From: a bacterium SCSIO 12741
GTDB lineage: Bacteria > Bacteroidota > Bacteroidia > Flavobacteriales_G > Salibacteraceae
NCBI GenBank assembly: GCA_024398055.1
Contig: CP073749.1
Span: 3,162,594-3,226,593, forward strand
DNA length: 64,000 bases
Direction of reading: 5' to 3'
Under the pieces are notes generated by a model. The model was not told the origin of the DNA. It did no database searches and saw only the letters and a list, made by a program, of their open reading frames with translations. Positions within the stretch are counted from its first letter, which is position 1, and each line of letters starts with the position of its first letter. A program made the translations under genes and the position numbers. Below are positions 27,479 to 35,813 of the stretch, in pieces.

Positions 27479-29023
27479 ATGCCTACCCATTTGCGGCTCA
27501 TGTTGTTTTTGAGTTTGACTCTTCTCTGTTTTCAAGGAAGGGGGCAGGATACTATTTCCTTGTATTTTGAAATTGGAGATGCAAAGCTTCGGATAGCCGA
27601 AAAACAGAAAATTGACCAGCTCTCCAAGCACTACGATTTGGAAAACCTGGATTCAGTGACTTTCATCGGGCGCACGGATACCACTGGTCGGATTACTGAA
27701 AATCTTAAGTTATCCCACAATCGGGCTGTAGCCGTAAAGCGCTATTTGAATCATCGCTGGGAGGTGAGTGTCCCACAGTCCATTCAAGCCATTGGTGAGG
27801 AAAGTGGATCTACGCCGAAGGAATCGAGACGGGTAGATATGGTTCTTCATTTCCCCAACCTAGAGGAAGAATTGCCAGATCCTTCCGGGGACTTTTGTTA
27901 CCGAATCGATTACAAGACCCTTCGAAACACGAATGTTTCCTATTCAAAAGGCAAACGACGCGCTACCGTTTCATTGGAGATAGAGTCAAATGATTGGATG
28001 GATACCGTTACTCATTATACCGGTCAACGATTGCCAGATGGGGGATGGAAGGTTCGCAAGGTCAGGTGGAAGAGGCGAGTAACTGGATCGGGGAAATGGT
28101 CGAAAATGCGCATGGTAGCCACCTTGCCACAGGCATATTATGATTCTTCCAAATTGCTCATCCGCAACCTGCCTCCATGTGATAGTTGTGCTCTAACGAA
28201 GGATAAGAACCCGCCTTTAAAGACCTGCGATGAAATCGATCGTTTTTTGATGAGGAATCTACAGTTCAAAAAGAGGTGGTTCAAACCAGAATATCAAGTT
28301 CGAGCTCCGGCTCTATACATCGATGAAAATGCGGTTTACCGGCGAAGCATGGGTGGAAGTATCATCCATTGGAAGCCGGTAAAAAAAGGAAAGTACTTCA
28401 AAACAACTTTACCAGGAAATCGCTATTTCCTGTCCAATATTTTGAAGGAACAGAAAGTTTGCCAGTTTGATACCTGTGGCAATCCCAATAGCAAAATCGT
28501 AAAGTGCAGGCGGCTTAGAACCCCAGCCAGGGCATTTGGTTTTGAATTGGAGGGTGGTTATTCTTGGCTGCCCGATCAGCCGAGTCCCTTTGTTGGAGTT
28601 AACTTTAATTTTCGTGGGCCAAGAAATTATAGTCGCTGGTTATTTGGCCTGGATAACCAGGAGCGGATGTATTCTTCCTGGCAAACTCAGTTTACCCTTC
28701 TATGGATCGATTTTAGCCGGCAGAATTTAGCCTGGCAAGGTCCGCAGTCAGGAAACCTGAATTATTCGGTAATTCGATTGTATGCAGGAACGGAAGTTAG
28801 AGCCGGATTGCCCTTAGATGACCGCCTCGATTTTGTAGAGCAGAATGTTCATCTTGGGTTTGCAGTTCAAGCCGATCGATTGGATGCCTGGTTTGTTCAA
28901 TGGTACCTTCAAGGTGGAATGGCTTATGAGTACTCGGATTACTTTAGTCAAAAGGTATACCCCATATTGCAATTGGGGATGAACTTTAAATTGGTTCGGT
29001 TCAAGCCAAAGCCTCTGAGGTAG
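27479..29023 (+). CDS. OmpA-domain protein with C-terminal beta-rich region
   Basis: Signal peptide (about residues 1-22, ending GRGQD), then an OmpA-type peptidoglycan-binding domain at the N-terminus (about 23-127: FEIGDAKL, IGRTDTTGR, NRAVAVKRYL, RRVDMVL). A central region with basic and cysteine-containing segments follows (CDSC, CDTCG), and the last 165 residues alternate polar and hydrophobic residues like outer-membrane beta strands. The OmpA domain normally comes after the barrel, so this order is unusual. It follows the S41 peptidase by 9 bases and is probably in the same operon. Confidence 0.78.
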   Translation: MPTHLRLMLFLSLTLLCFQGRGQDTISLYFEIGDAKLRIAEKQKIDQLSKHYDLENLDSVTFIGRTDTTGRITENLKLSHNRAVAVKRYLNHRWEVSVPQSIQAIGEESGSTPKESRRVDMVLHFPNLEEELPDPSGDFCYRIDYKTLRNTNVSYSKGKRRATVSLEIESNDWMDTVTHYTGQRLPDGGWKVRKVRWKRRVTGSGKWSKMRMVATLPQAYYDSSKLLIRNLPPCDSCALTKDKNPPLKTCDEIDRFLMRNLQFKKRWFKPEYQVRAPALYIDENAVYRRSMGGSIIHWKPVKKGKYFKTTLPGNRYFLSNILKEQKVCQFDTCGNPNSKIVKCRRLRTPARAFGFELEGGYSWLPDQPSPFVGVNFNFRGPRNYSRWLFGLDNQERMYSSWQTQFTLLWIDFSRQNLAWQGPQSGNLNYSVIRLYAGTEVRAGLPLDDRLDFVEQNVHLGFAVQADRLDAWFVQWYLQGGMAYEYSDYFSQKVYPILQLGMNFKLVRFKPKPLR

Positions 29024-29093
29024 GGGATATGTCGCCCGCTAAATTGTGCTTTAGCTTCCCACCGCAATTTCCTATCTTAACCCCTAAAAAACT

Positions 29094-29525
29094 ATGAGCG
29101 TTTCGTTTAAACCAGAGGGATATCCTACCATATCTCCATTCCTTTCTCTTGAAGATATTGAAGGATTTATTGAATTTGTACAGTTTGTATTTGGTGGGGA
29201 GGTTACCGAAAAGATCCTCGATGGAGAGGGTAATATCCTTCATGCCGAGCTAACCATGGGTAATTCCACTTTAATGATGGGGCCTGCTCGGGGCAACCCT
29301 ACTAAAGACATTATGTTGTATACCTACACCGAAGACACCGATGCGGCCTACCAAAAGATATTGGATCGCGGAGGAGTTTCCATCATGCCTCCAGGAGATC
29401 AGTTTTACGGAGATAGAAATGCCGGAGTAAAAGGGCCCTTTGGTATCAATTGGTGGATAGCTACTCGGGTAGAAATTGTAGATTCTGAAGAGATGCAAAG
29501 GCGATCGTTGGAAATGAAGGGATAA
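29094..29525 (+). CDS. VOC-family (glyoxalase/PhnB-like) protein
   Basis: The 143-residue protein shows the vicinal-oxygen-chelate fold of the PhnB type: PFLSLEDIEGFIEFVQFVFGG at the start, the LTMGNSTLMMG strand pair, YTEDTDAAYQKILDRG, and a closing PFGINWWIAT segment where family members read PFGHxWxIAT. The histidine of that motif is replaced by asparagine, so metal chelation may differ. The substrate is unknown; homologues are often general glyoxalase/bleomycin-resistance-like proteins. It stands alone before a bidirectional terminator. Confidence 0.88.
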   Translation: MSVSFKPEGYPTISPFLSLEDIEGFIEFVQFVFGGEVTEKILDGEGNILHAELTMGNSTLMMGPARGNPTKDIMLYTYTEDTDAAYQKILDRGGVSIMPPGDQFYGDRNAGVKGPFGINWWIATRVEIVDSEEMQRRSLEMKG

Positions 29526-29550
29526 TCACCGTTCCTTACTAGACCAAAAC

Positions 29551-29588
29551 AAAAAAGGCCCTCTACTGAGTAGAGAGCCTTTCTTTTT
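29551..29588. terminator. bidirectional terminator
   Basis: AAAAAAGGC-C-CTCTAC/GTAGAG-A-GCCTTTCTTTTT forms a hairpin with one internal mismatch. It separates the convergent VOC and PLP-enzyme genes, and both strands end in T-rich tracts. Confidence 0.85.
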
Positions 29589-29609
29589 ATATAAAGTACT
29601 GTAAAGTTC

Positions 29610-30887
29610 TTATACAGGAGTTCTTCCAGTCCAAAGGTGTGACTCATTGGCCCAGGTAAACTGATCTCTTGAATATTCGCTGTTGTTCAACTTAGCTTGA
29701 ACTTTTTCGAACGTTTCAATACTGTAATTAACATCTTCTAAGGTGTGAGCCGCAGTTGGGATCAAGCGAAGCATGATCACATCTTTAGGTACAACAGGGT
29801 ATACAACCAAAGAGGTAAAGATGTGGAAATTCTCACGTAGGTCGAAAATCAAATTCGTAGCCTCTGGAATACCACCTTTGATCATCACAGGAGTAACACA
29901 AGAGTTAGTGTTTCCAATATCGAATCCATGTTTCTTAAGTCCGCTCTGAAGGGCGTGAACGATTTCCCAAAGCTTAGCCTTGTGCTCAGGTTGATCGCGG
30001 AGCATTTCCAAACGCTTCAAGTTACCCAATACTAATGGCATTGGCATAGACTTAGCGAAAATCTGAGAACGGGTATTGTAACGTAGGTACTCAACCACAT
30101 CTTCAGTAGAACTAATAAATCCACCGATAGAAGCAAAAGCTTTAGCGAAGGTTCCGAAGTAGATATCGATACCGTCTTGAACACCTTGTTCTTCACCAGT
30201 ACCTGCTCCAGTTGCACCTAAGGTACCAATACCGTGAGCATCATCTACGAATAGGCGGAAATCATACTGCTCCTTAAGAGCCACGATTTCTTTCAATTTT
30301 CCTTGGTCACCTGCCATACCGAATACACCTTCGGTAATTACCAGGATACCACCTCCTGAGTTGTTGGTCAACTTTGTAGCTCTTTCCAGCTGCGTTTCCA
30401 ACTTATCAATATCGTTGTGAGGGAATACAAAACGTTTACCCTGGTGCATTCTCACACCGTCAATAATACAGGCGTGTGATTCAGAATCGTAAACGATCAC
30501 ATCGTTACGATCCACCAAAGCATCAATAGTGGAAGCCATACCCATGTAACCGTAGTTAACCAGCATGGTATCTTCCTTCATAACAAATTTGGATAGCTCT
30601 TCCTCAAGTTGTTCGTGGTAAACAGAGTTACCCGACATCATCCGGGCACCCATTGGATTAGAAAGTCCAAAATCGCGGGAAGCTTGCTCATCAACGGCAC
30701 GAACTTCAGGCTGATTAGCCAACCCGAGGTAGTTGTTCACACTCCATACGAGCATTTCCTTTCCTCGGAAAGTCATACGGTTAGAGATGGGACCTTCAAG
30801 TTTTGGGAAGGTAAAATACCCGTGTGCAATTTGCGAAAATTGTCCAAGCGGTCCTCTTTTCTCTTTTATCTTTTCAAAAATATCCAC
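29610..30887 (-). CDS. alpha-oxoamine synthase (serine palmitoyltransferase-like PLP enzyme)
   Basis: This 425-residue fold-type I PLP enzyme belongs to the acyl-CoA:amino acid condensing family (KBL, AONS, SPT). Visible motifs are VWSVNNYLGLANQPEVR, DDAHGIGTLGATG and the Schiff-base lysine in GTFAKAFASIGGF (about residue 248). Homologues in Bacteroidota make sphingolipid bases from serine, or capnine/sulfonolipid precursors from cysteate. Glycine C-acetyltransferase is the main alternative. The start codon appears to be GTG at 30887, since no ATG lies in frame. It is monocistronic with its own -7 box. Confidence 0.85.
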   Translation of the reverse strand: MDIFEKIKEKRGPLGQFSQIAHGYFTFPKLEGPISNRMTFRGKEMLVWSVNNYLGLANQPEVRAVDEQASRDFGLSNPMGARMMSGNSVYHEQLEEELSKFVMKEDTMLVNYGYMGMASTIDALVDRNDVIVYDSESHACIIDGVRMHQGKRFVFPHNDIDKLETQLERATKLTNNSGGGILVITEGVFGMAGDQGKLKEIVALKEQYDFRLFVDDAHGIGTLGATGAGTGEEQGVQDGIDIYFGTFAKAFASIGGFISSTEDVVEYLRYNTRSQIFAKSMPMPLVLGNLKRLEMLRDQPEHKAKLWEIVHALQSGLKKHGFDIGNTNSCVTPVMIKGGIPEATNLIFDLRENFHIFTSLVVYPVVPKDVIMLRLIPTAAHTLEDVNYSIETFEKVQAKLNNSEYSRDQFTWANESHLWTGRTPV

Positions 30888-30912
30888 GTTGCTTGAAATT
30901 AAATTAGCGAGG

Positions 30913-30920
30913 CAAAATTA
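30913..30920 (-). promoter_or_regulatory. -7 box of the PLP-enzyme gene (TAATTTTG)
   Basis: The minus strand reads TAATTTTGCC, an exact TAnnTTTG match, 25 bases before the GTG start at 30887. It supports that start. Confidence 0.6.
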
Positions 30921-30978
30921 TAATAATTACCGGAGTGGGTAGTTAATGGAAAATCGGATTTCATCGGTTTTTAAAGTT

Positions 30979-30986
30979 TATATTTG
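30979..30986 (+). promoter_or_regulatory. -7 box of the bamD-rpoZ-coaBC-porD operon (TATATTTG)
   Basis: TATATTTGCACC is an exact match to the Bacteroidota -7 consensus, 8 bases before the bamD ATG, giving a near-leaderless transcript. Confidence 0.6.
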
Positions 30987-30994
30987 CACCCCGA

Positions 30995-31792
30995 ATGAAA
31001 AAAGCTGGAATATTTATTCTTATCATTTGTGTATCAGTGATTTACTCTTGTAAGCATCAGAAATTGCTTAAGAGTACCGATCTGACCCACAAATACGAAA
31101 TGGCCAACAAATACTACGAAAAGGGTCAATATTACAAGGCTATACCCCTGTTGGAGGAGCTAATTCCAATCTATCGAGGGACTCAAAAGGCGGAAAGACT
31201 CTATTATATATATGCATATTGTGACTACAACATGCGTGATTATATTTTGGCCGCGCACCGCTTCAATACTTTTGTAAGGACCTTTCCCTACAGCAAATAC
31301 ACCGAGGAGTGTCAATACATGGCGGCATATTGCCATTTTCAGCTTTCGCCCAAATTTTCTTTGGATCAATCGGATACCTACACAGCTATAGAGCAGTTGG
31401 AGCTGTTTATTAAGCAGTATCCCAAAAGCGAGCGGGTAGAAACCTGCCATCAGCACCTGGATGAATTGCGCTATAAATTGGAGGAGAAAGCCTATCAAAT
31501 TGCCCGTCAGTACTACCGCACAGGTAGATATAAGGCGGCCTTGGTGGCCTTGGAGAATGTTTTGATCGATTACCCCGATACGCGCTACCGGGAAGAAGTC
31601 TATTTATTGATCGTTAAGTCCAACTATATGTGGGCCGATAACAGCGTGGAAACAAAAAAACACGAACGATTTATCAATACTAAAAAGGCTTATACTAAAT
31701 TTGCAAGTTCGTTTCCAGATAGTGAATACCTCGTTGAGGCTCAGGAAATCTTGGAAAAGACAAATAAAAATCTCGAACAGATAAATAATTAA
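30995..31792 (+). CDS. bamD: outer membrane protein assembly factor BamD
   Basis: The 265-residue lipoprotein has a lipobox cysteine at about residue 19 (VIYSCKH) followed by tandem TPR-like helices typical of BamD (KYYEKGQYYKAIPLLEEL, FVRTFPYSKYTEECQYMAAY, FIKQYPKSERVETC). BamD is the essential lipoprotein partner of BamA in inserting beta-barrel proteins in the outer membrane. It heads a conserved Bacteroidota gene order, with rpoZ starting 2 bases after its stop. Its length is normal. Confidence 0.93.
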   Translation: MKKAGIFILIICVSVIYSCKHQKLLKSTDLTHKYEMANKYYEKGQYYKAIPLLEELIPIYRGTQKAERLYYIYAYCDYNMRDYILAAHRFNTFVRTFPYSKYTEECQYMAAYCHFQLSPKFSLDQSDTYTAIEQLELFIKQYPKSERVETCHQHLDELRYKLEEKAYQIARQYYRTGRYKAALVALENVLIDYPDTRYREEVYLLIVKSNYMWADNSVETKKHERFINTKKAYTKFASSFPDSEYLVEAQEILEKTNKNLEQINN

Positions 31793-31794
31793 AG

Positions 31795-32130
31795 ATGGAT
31801 TACAAAAAGACAAAAGCTTCCAGTTCTACTATTACCAGAGACGTTTTGGACCTTACAGATGGAGTAGGTAACGTGTATGAGGGAGCTGTAATTTTATCTA
31901 AGAGAGCAAATCAAATTAACCAGGAGATCAAAGAAGAGTTGACTCAGAAGCTGGAAGAATTTGCTACTGCCCACGACAATCTGGAAGAAATTTTTGAAAA
32001 CCGCGAACAAATTGAGATTTCTCGTTTCTACGAGAAATTGCCAAAGCCGGTGGCTATCGCTATCCAGGAAATGATGGAAGATCGTATTTACTTCCGCAAA
32101 CCTGGAGACAACAAAGGCGATTTGGTTTAA
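31795..32130 (+). CDS. rpoZ: DNA-directed RNA polymerase omega subunit
   Basis: The 111-residue protein corresponds to the Bacteroidota form of omega, which is longer and more divergent than the proteobacterial one. The omega-like part is NVYEGAVILSKRANQIN, followed by an acidic helical segment. Omega helps assemble and stabilise RNA polymerase. The position between bamD (2 bases) and coaBC (16 bases) is the usual one in this phylum and supports the call. Confidence 0.9.
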   Translation: MDYKKTKASSSTITRDVLDLTDGVGNVYEGAVILSKRANQINQEIKEELTQKLEEFATAHDNLEEIFENREQIEISRFYEKLPKPVAIAIQEMMEDRIYFRKPGDNKGDLV

Positions 32131-32146
32131 TTCTTTTTCCCTCTAC

Positions 32147-33349
32147 ATGCTTAAGGGTAGGAAAATACTGCTTTGCGTAACAGGCAGTATTGCGGCCTAT
32201 AAATCGGCAGCGCTTACTCGATTATTGGTTAAAGCCGGCGCAGAAGTGCGTGTGGTGATGACTCATTCTGCCTCAGAGTTTATTACGGCTCCTACTTTGG
32301 CAACCCTTTCTAAGAATCCTGTACTCAGCGATTTTTATACCGACAAAGATTCAGGAACCTGGACCAATCACGTAGACCTTGGCCTCTGGGCTGATTTAAT
32401 GCTGGTTGCTCCGGCCTCGGCCAATACTTTGGCAAAAATGGCTTCAGGTATTAGTGACAATCTTCTTCTGACTACCTATTTAAGTGCCCGCTGTCCCGTA
32501 TGGGTTTGTCCGGCGATGGATTTGGATATGTATGCCCATTCATCCACGCAAAGAAATTTAGAGACCCTCAGAAATAGTGGGGTGCGGGTCATTGATGCCC
32601 AGGATGGTGAATTGGCCTCAGGTTTGGAAGGGAAGGGGAGAATGGAAGAACCCGAAAATATTGTTCAGGCCATCGTCGATTGGTGGGGAGTGGATTCCTT
32701 TCTTCAAGACAAAACGGTTTTGATAACCGCCGGCCCAACCTACGAACCGATTGATCCAGTTCGATTTATTGGTAACCGTTCTTCTGGAAAGATGGGGTAT
32801 GCCTTGGCTGAGGCCGCCGCCAATTTAGGCGCAAGGGTAGTGCTGGTAAGTGGCCCCGTCCAAGTTAAGGCCGAGCATCCTTCTATTGAAGTGGTTCCAG
32901 TGGAGACCGCAGCTGAAATGTATCAAGAGGCCGTTTCCCGGTTTAACTCTTCAGATGTAGCTATTCTCGCTGCTGCCGTAGCCGATTACACGCCGGAACA
33001 AGTAGCCGATCAAAAAATTAAGAAAGAGTCAGGAGCGCCTGAATTGAAGTTGACCAAAACCCGGGATATTTTGGCCGAATTGGGCGGTAAAAAGACCGAA
33101 AGTCAAACCTTAATTGGGTTTGCGCTTGAAACCAATGATGAAGAAAGTAATGCCTGGAAAAAACTGAAAAATAAAAACCTGGATTTTATCGTTCTTAACT
33201 CTTTGCGCGATCCAGGTGCTGGATTTTCTGTGGATACAAATAAAATTACCATATTGGACAAAAATCAGAACAAGACTTCGTTTGACCTCAAATCAAAAAC
33301 TGAAGTGGCGTCTGATATTATCAACTACCTGAAATCATATTGGTCATGA
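32147..33349 (+). CDS. coaBC: bifunctional phosphopantothenoylcysteine decarboxylase/phosphopantothenate-cysteine ligase
   Basis: The 400-residue protein has an N-terminal flavin-dependent decarboxylase domain (about residues 1-180; GSIAAYKSAALTRLL, the PAMDLDMY version of the PAMNxxM motif) and a C-terminal ligase domain (about 185-400; ITAGPTYEPIDPVRFIGN, AAAVADYTP, KxTRDIL). It converts 4'-phosphopantothenate to 4'-phosphopantetheine in two steps of coenzyme A synthesis. coaE, for the last step, is also in this window. Its stop overlaps the porD start by four bases. Confidence 0.96.
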   Translation: MLKGRKILLCVTGSIAAYKSAALTRLLVKAGAEVRVVMTHSASEFITAPTLATLSKNPVLSDFYTDKDSGTWTNHVDLGLWADLMLVAPASANTLAKMASGISDNLLLTTYLSARCPVWVCPAMDLDMYAHSSTQRNLETLRNSGVRVIDAQDGELASGLEGKGRMEEPENIVQAIVDWWGVDSFLQDKTVLITAGPTYEPIDPVRFIGNRSSGKMGYALAEAAANLGARVVLVSGPVQVKAEHPSIEVVPVETAAEMYQEAVSRFNSSDVAILAAAVADYTPEQVADQKIKKESGAPELKLTKTRDILAELGGKKTESQTLIGFALETNDEESNAWKKLKNKNLDFIVLNSLRDPGAGFSVDTNKITILDKNQNKTSFDLKSKTEVASDIINYLKSYWS

Positions 33350-34239
33350 GGTTGATCCTAACAGCTATAGGTTTATTCGTTGTTTTTTTTAGTGCACAAG
33401 CACAGGAAATGCAATGCCAGGTTTCTATCAACTACCAGCGTTTGGAGAACACGGATAAAACCATTTTTGAAGACATGGAGGTGTTTATTACCGAGTTTAT
33501 CAATAACCGGAAATGGACTAATCATGTATACAAGGAGGCTGAAAAGATCGAGTGGAGTGTTTTGATTGAGTTGACCAACGTGAGTGACGTTGTGAATTAC
33601 GAGGCCACCATCCAAGTTCAGGTGAGGCGACCAGTTTACAACACTACCTATTATACTCCCATCTTCAGTTTTAAAGATGAAAACTTTTCTTTCGTGTATG
33701 ATCAGAATAACCTAACCATGGATTTTTCTGAAAACACCTTTACCGATAACCTGACTTCAACTTTGGCCTATTACTGCTATATGGTCTTGGATTACGATTC
33801 TGATTCGTTTTCAAACAATGGTGGTACGGTTTACTTTACCAAGGCTCAACAAATTGTGGCTAACGCTCAAAGCTCGAGTTTTAAGGGATGGTCTTCAAGC
33901 GATAAAAGAAACCGGTATTGGTTGGTAGAAAATCACTTGAGCCCCCGATTCAAAAACCTACGTCGTTGTTATTACGAGTACCATCGCCTGGGCTTGGATC
34001 AAATGAGCAAAGATGTGGATGCCGGACGTGCAGCTCTTACCCGCAGCCTTATGCTCTTGGAAGATGTACACCGTAATGTACCTGTATCGTTTAACATGCG
34101 TGTTTTCTTCGACTCTAAGGTCAACGAAGTAATTAAGATCTACCAGGAAGCCAATCGAGATGAGCAGGACAAAGTAATGGAGTTGCTCAACAAGATTGAT
34201 CCTGCCAATACGATCAGGTACGGTGAGATTCTGAACTGA
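33346..34239 (+). CDS. porD: type IX secretion system protein PorD (DUF4835)
   Basis: The 297-residue secreted protein (signal peptide ending FSAQAQ) matches the DUF4835/PorD family: CQVSINYQRLENTDKTIFE near the start, VQVRRPVYNTTYYTP, and a late helical part with SPRFKNLRRCYYEYHR. PorD is needed for T9SS in Bacteroidota, though its molecular role is unsettled. ATG at 33346, overlapping the coaBC TGA, is preferred to the TTG at 33340. The bamD-rpoZ-coaBC-porD-recN order is the usual one in this phylum. Confidence 0.92.
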   Translation: MRLILTAIGLFVVFFSAQAQEMQCQVSINYQRLENTDKTIFEDMEVFITEFINNRKWTNHVYKEAEKIEWSVLIELTNVSDVVNYEATIQVQVRRPVYNTTYYTPIFSFKDENFSFVYDQNNLTMDFSENTFTDNLTSTLAYYCYMVLDYDSDSFSNNGGTVYFTKAQQIVANAQSSSFKGWSSSDKRNRYWLVENHLSPRFKNLRRCYYEYHRLGLDQMSKDVDAGRAALTRSLMLLEDVHRNVPVSFNMRVFFDSKVNEVIKIYQEANRDEQDKVMELLNKIDPANTIRYGEILN

Positions 34240-34304
34240 CGGAAGATCAACCAGACGTTTTGCGAAAATGACTACCTTTCTCCTTCTATCTGAACCATTC
34301 CAAG

Positions 34305-35714
34305 ATGAATAGCACTATCCTCAAATCCAGGAAATTGAGTTTTTATGCTCCACTAATTCCCGTCGTTGCCTTGTTGCTTCTTTTTTACGGATGTGAAGAG
34401 AAGTACAGCCTCATGGATCGAGCGGTGGTTGAGAATCCGGATTATTACAAGTATTCCTCGGTAAACTGCAATACCGGCGATAGCATTGTAAATGAGTCGG
34501 AAATGGAGGGGTATTCTGACAAACAGAGCTACTTTCCGGGAGAAGAAGCAATCTTTTTTACCCATTGCCGGACTACTCGTTTTGATGTGGATTTTTACGC
34601 TTGTGCCAGCACCCTAAAGAAGGTTTATGAGATCAGAGGAATATCCGGACGTGTGCAGAACTACAGTTGCTATTCCTACTCTTATGGTTGTAAATGGAAA
34701 GAAAGCTTTCGATTTACCATTCCTGATCATTGGGCTTCTGGTATGTATTCTGCTCGCCTGATGAATGAAAATGGAAGAGACTTTTGGGTCACCTTCATTG
34801 TCAAAAAGCCACGTAATGCTTTGCCCAACAAAATAGCCGTGTTGGCCTCTACCAATACCTGGCAAGCGTACAACTATTGGGGAGGAGCTTCTTTTTACAA
34901 TACGGTGGTTGAAGACGATTATCCCACTTCAGAAAATGTGAGCTTTTATCGGCCTAATCTTATGGCATCTCCTACGGCTCAGGCCACCAAGAACCACTTG
35001 GCCAGTGCTGAACGTTTTATGCACGGGTGGTTGGAGGATAACAACTACGCCTATGATGCTTATTGCGATCGCGATTTGCACGATTCTCCCACTCTCTTGT
35101 CTGGGTACCGGGTGTTGATTCTACATGTGCATCCTGAGTACTGGTCGCAAACCATGCGTGACAACCTCGTTCACTTTCTCAATCAAGGAGGAAATCTCAT
35201 GTACCTGGGAGGTAACGGAGTTTATTGGAAAGTGGTTTATAACGTGGAGCTAAACGTCTTGGAAGTAAGAAGAAACCTGGATATTCATTATTATATTCCC
35301 ACCCCTGGCGGACAGTGGTCTCAACTTTCTCAGCCCATGGACGCCTTGCTTGGAGTGGAGTATGATAGCCGAGGTTTTAACACCGGAGCACCCTACAAGG
35401 TTCATGATCCGGATCATTGGATCTTTAAGGGAACCGGCCTTAAGAAAGGTGACCTCTTTGGACAGAATTGCATGTCCTGCAATGGAGGAGCTTCCGGCCA
35501 TGAAACCGATAAGGTAGGTCCTGATTCACCTCCGCTTGATACCCTGGCTATTGGAACGAATGCAAATGAAGGTGGAGCCTGGATGGTCTATTACCAAAAT
35601 CCATCTGGAGGCCAGGTGTTTTCAGTAGGGTCTATTGACTATACCCATGCATTGCCTGTGGATTCTGCTGTGAGTAGAATTACACAAAATGTTTTGGAGC
35701 GCTTTATCCAGTAA
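34305..35714 (+). CDS. lipoprotein with N,N-dimethylformamidase beta-subunit-like domain
   Basis: The 469-residue protein has a long N-terminal signal with a lipobox-like LLFYGCEE (Cys about residue 30). A cysteine- and tyrosine-rich beta domain follows (about 35-175, including YSCYSYSYGC), then a domain like the C-terminal region of N,N-dimethylformamidase large subunit (about 180-469; STNTWQAYNYWGG, VLILHVHPEYWS, NLMYLGGNGVYW, VFSVGSIDY). The parent enzyme cleaves formamides. Here the domain is predicted to be membrane-anchored outside the cytoplasm, so catalysis is uncertain. It lies between porD (65 bases) and recN (99 bases). Confidence 0.82.
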   Translation: MNSTILKSRKLSFYAPLIPVVALLLLFYGCEEKYSLMDRAVVENPDYYKYSSVNCNTGDSIVNESEMEGYSDKQSYFPGEEAIFFTHCRTTRFDVDFYACASTLKKVYEIRGISGRVQNYSCYSYSYGCKWKESFRFTIPDHWASGMYSARLMNENGRDFWVTFIVKKPRNALPNKIAVLASTNTWQAYNYWGGASFYNTVVEDDYPTSENVSFYRPNLMASPTAQATKNHLASAERFMHGWLEDNNYAYDAYCDRDLHDSPTLLSGYRVLILHVHPEYWSQTMRDNLVHFLNQGGNLMYLGGNGVYWKVVYNVELNVLEVRRNLDIHYYIPTPGGQWSQLSQPMDALLGVEYDSRGFNTGAPYKVHDPDHWIFKGTGLKKGDLFGQNCMSCNGGASGHETDKVGPDSPPLDTLAIGTNANEGGAWMVYYQNPSGGQVFSVGSIDYTHALPVDSAVSRITQNVLERFIQ

Positions 35715-35813
35715 GATTTATTTATCAACCCTACCAGAATCAACGGGCTTAATTCCTATGTTTGAGCCAGGCGATGTCTCGAATTCGTATTTCTTAATGC
35801 CTTAAGGTTCAAT

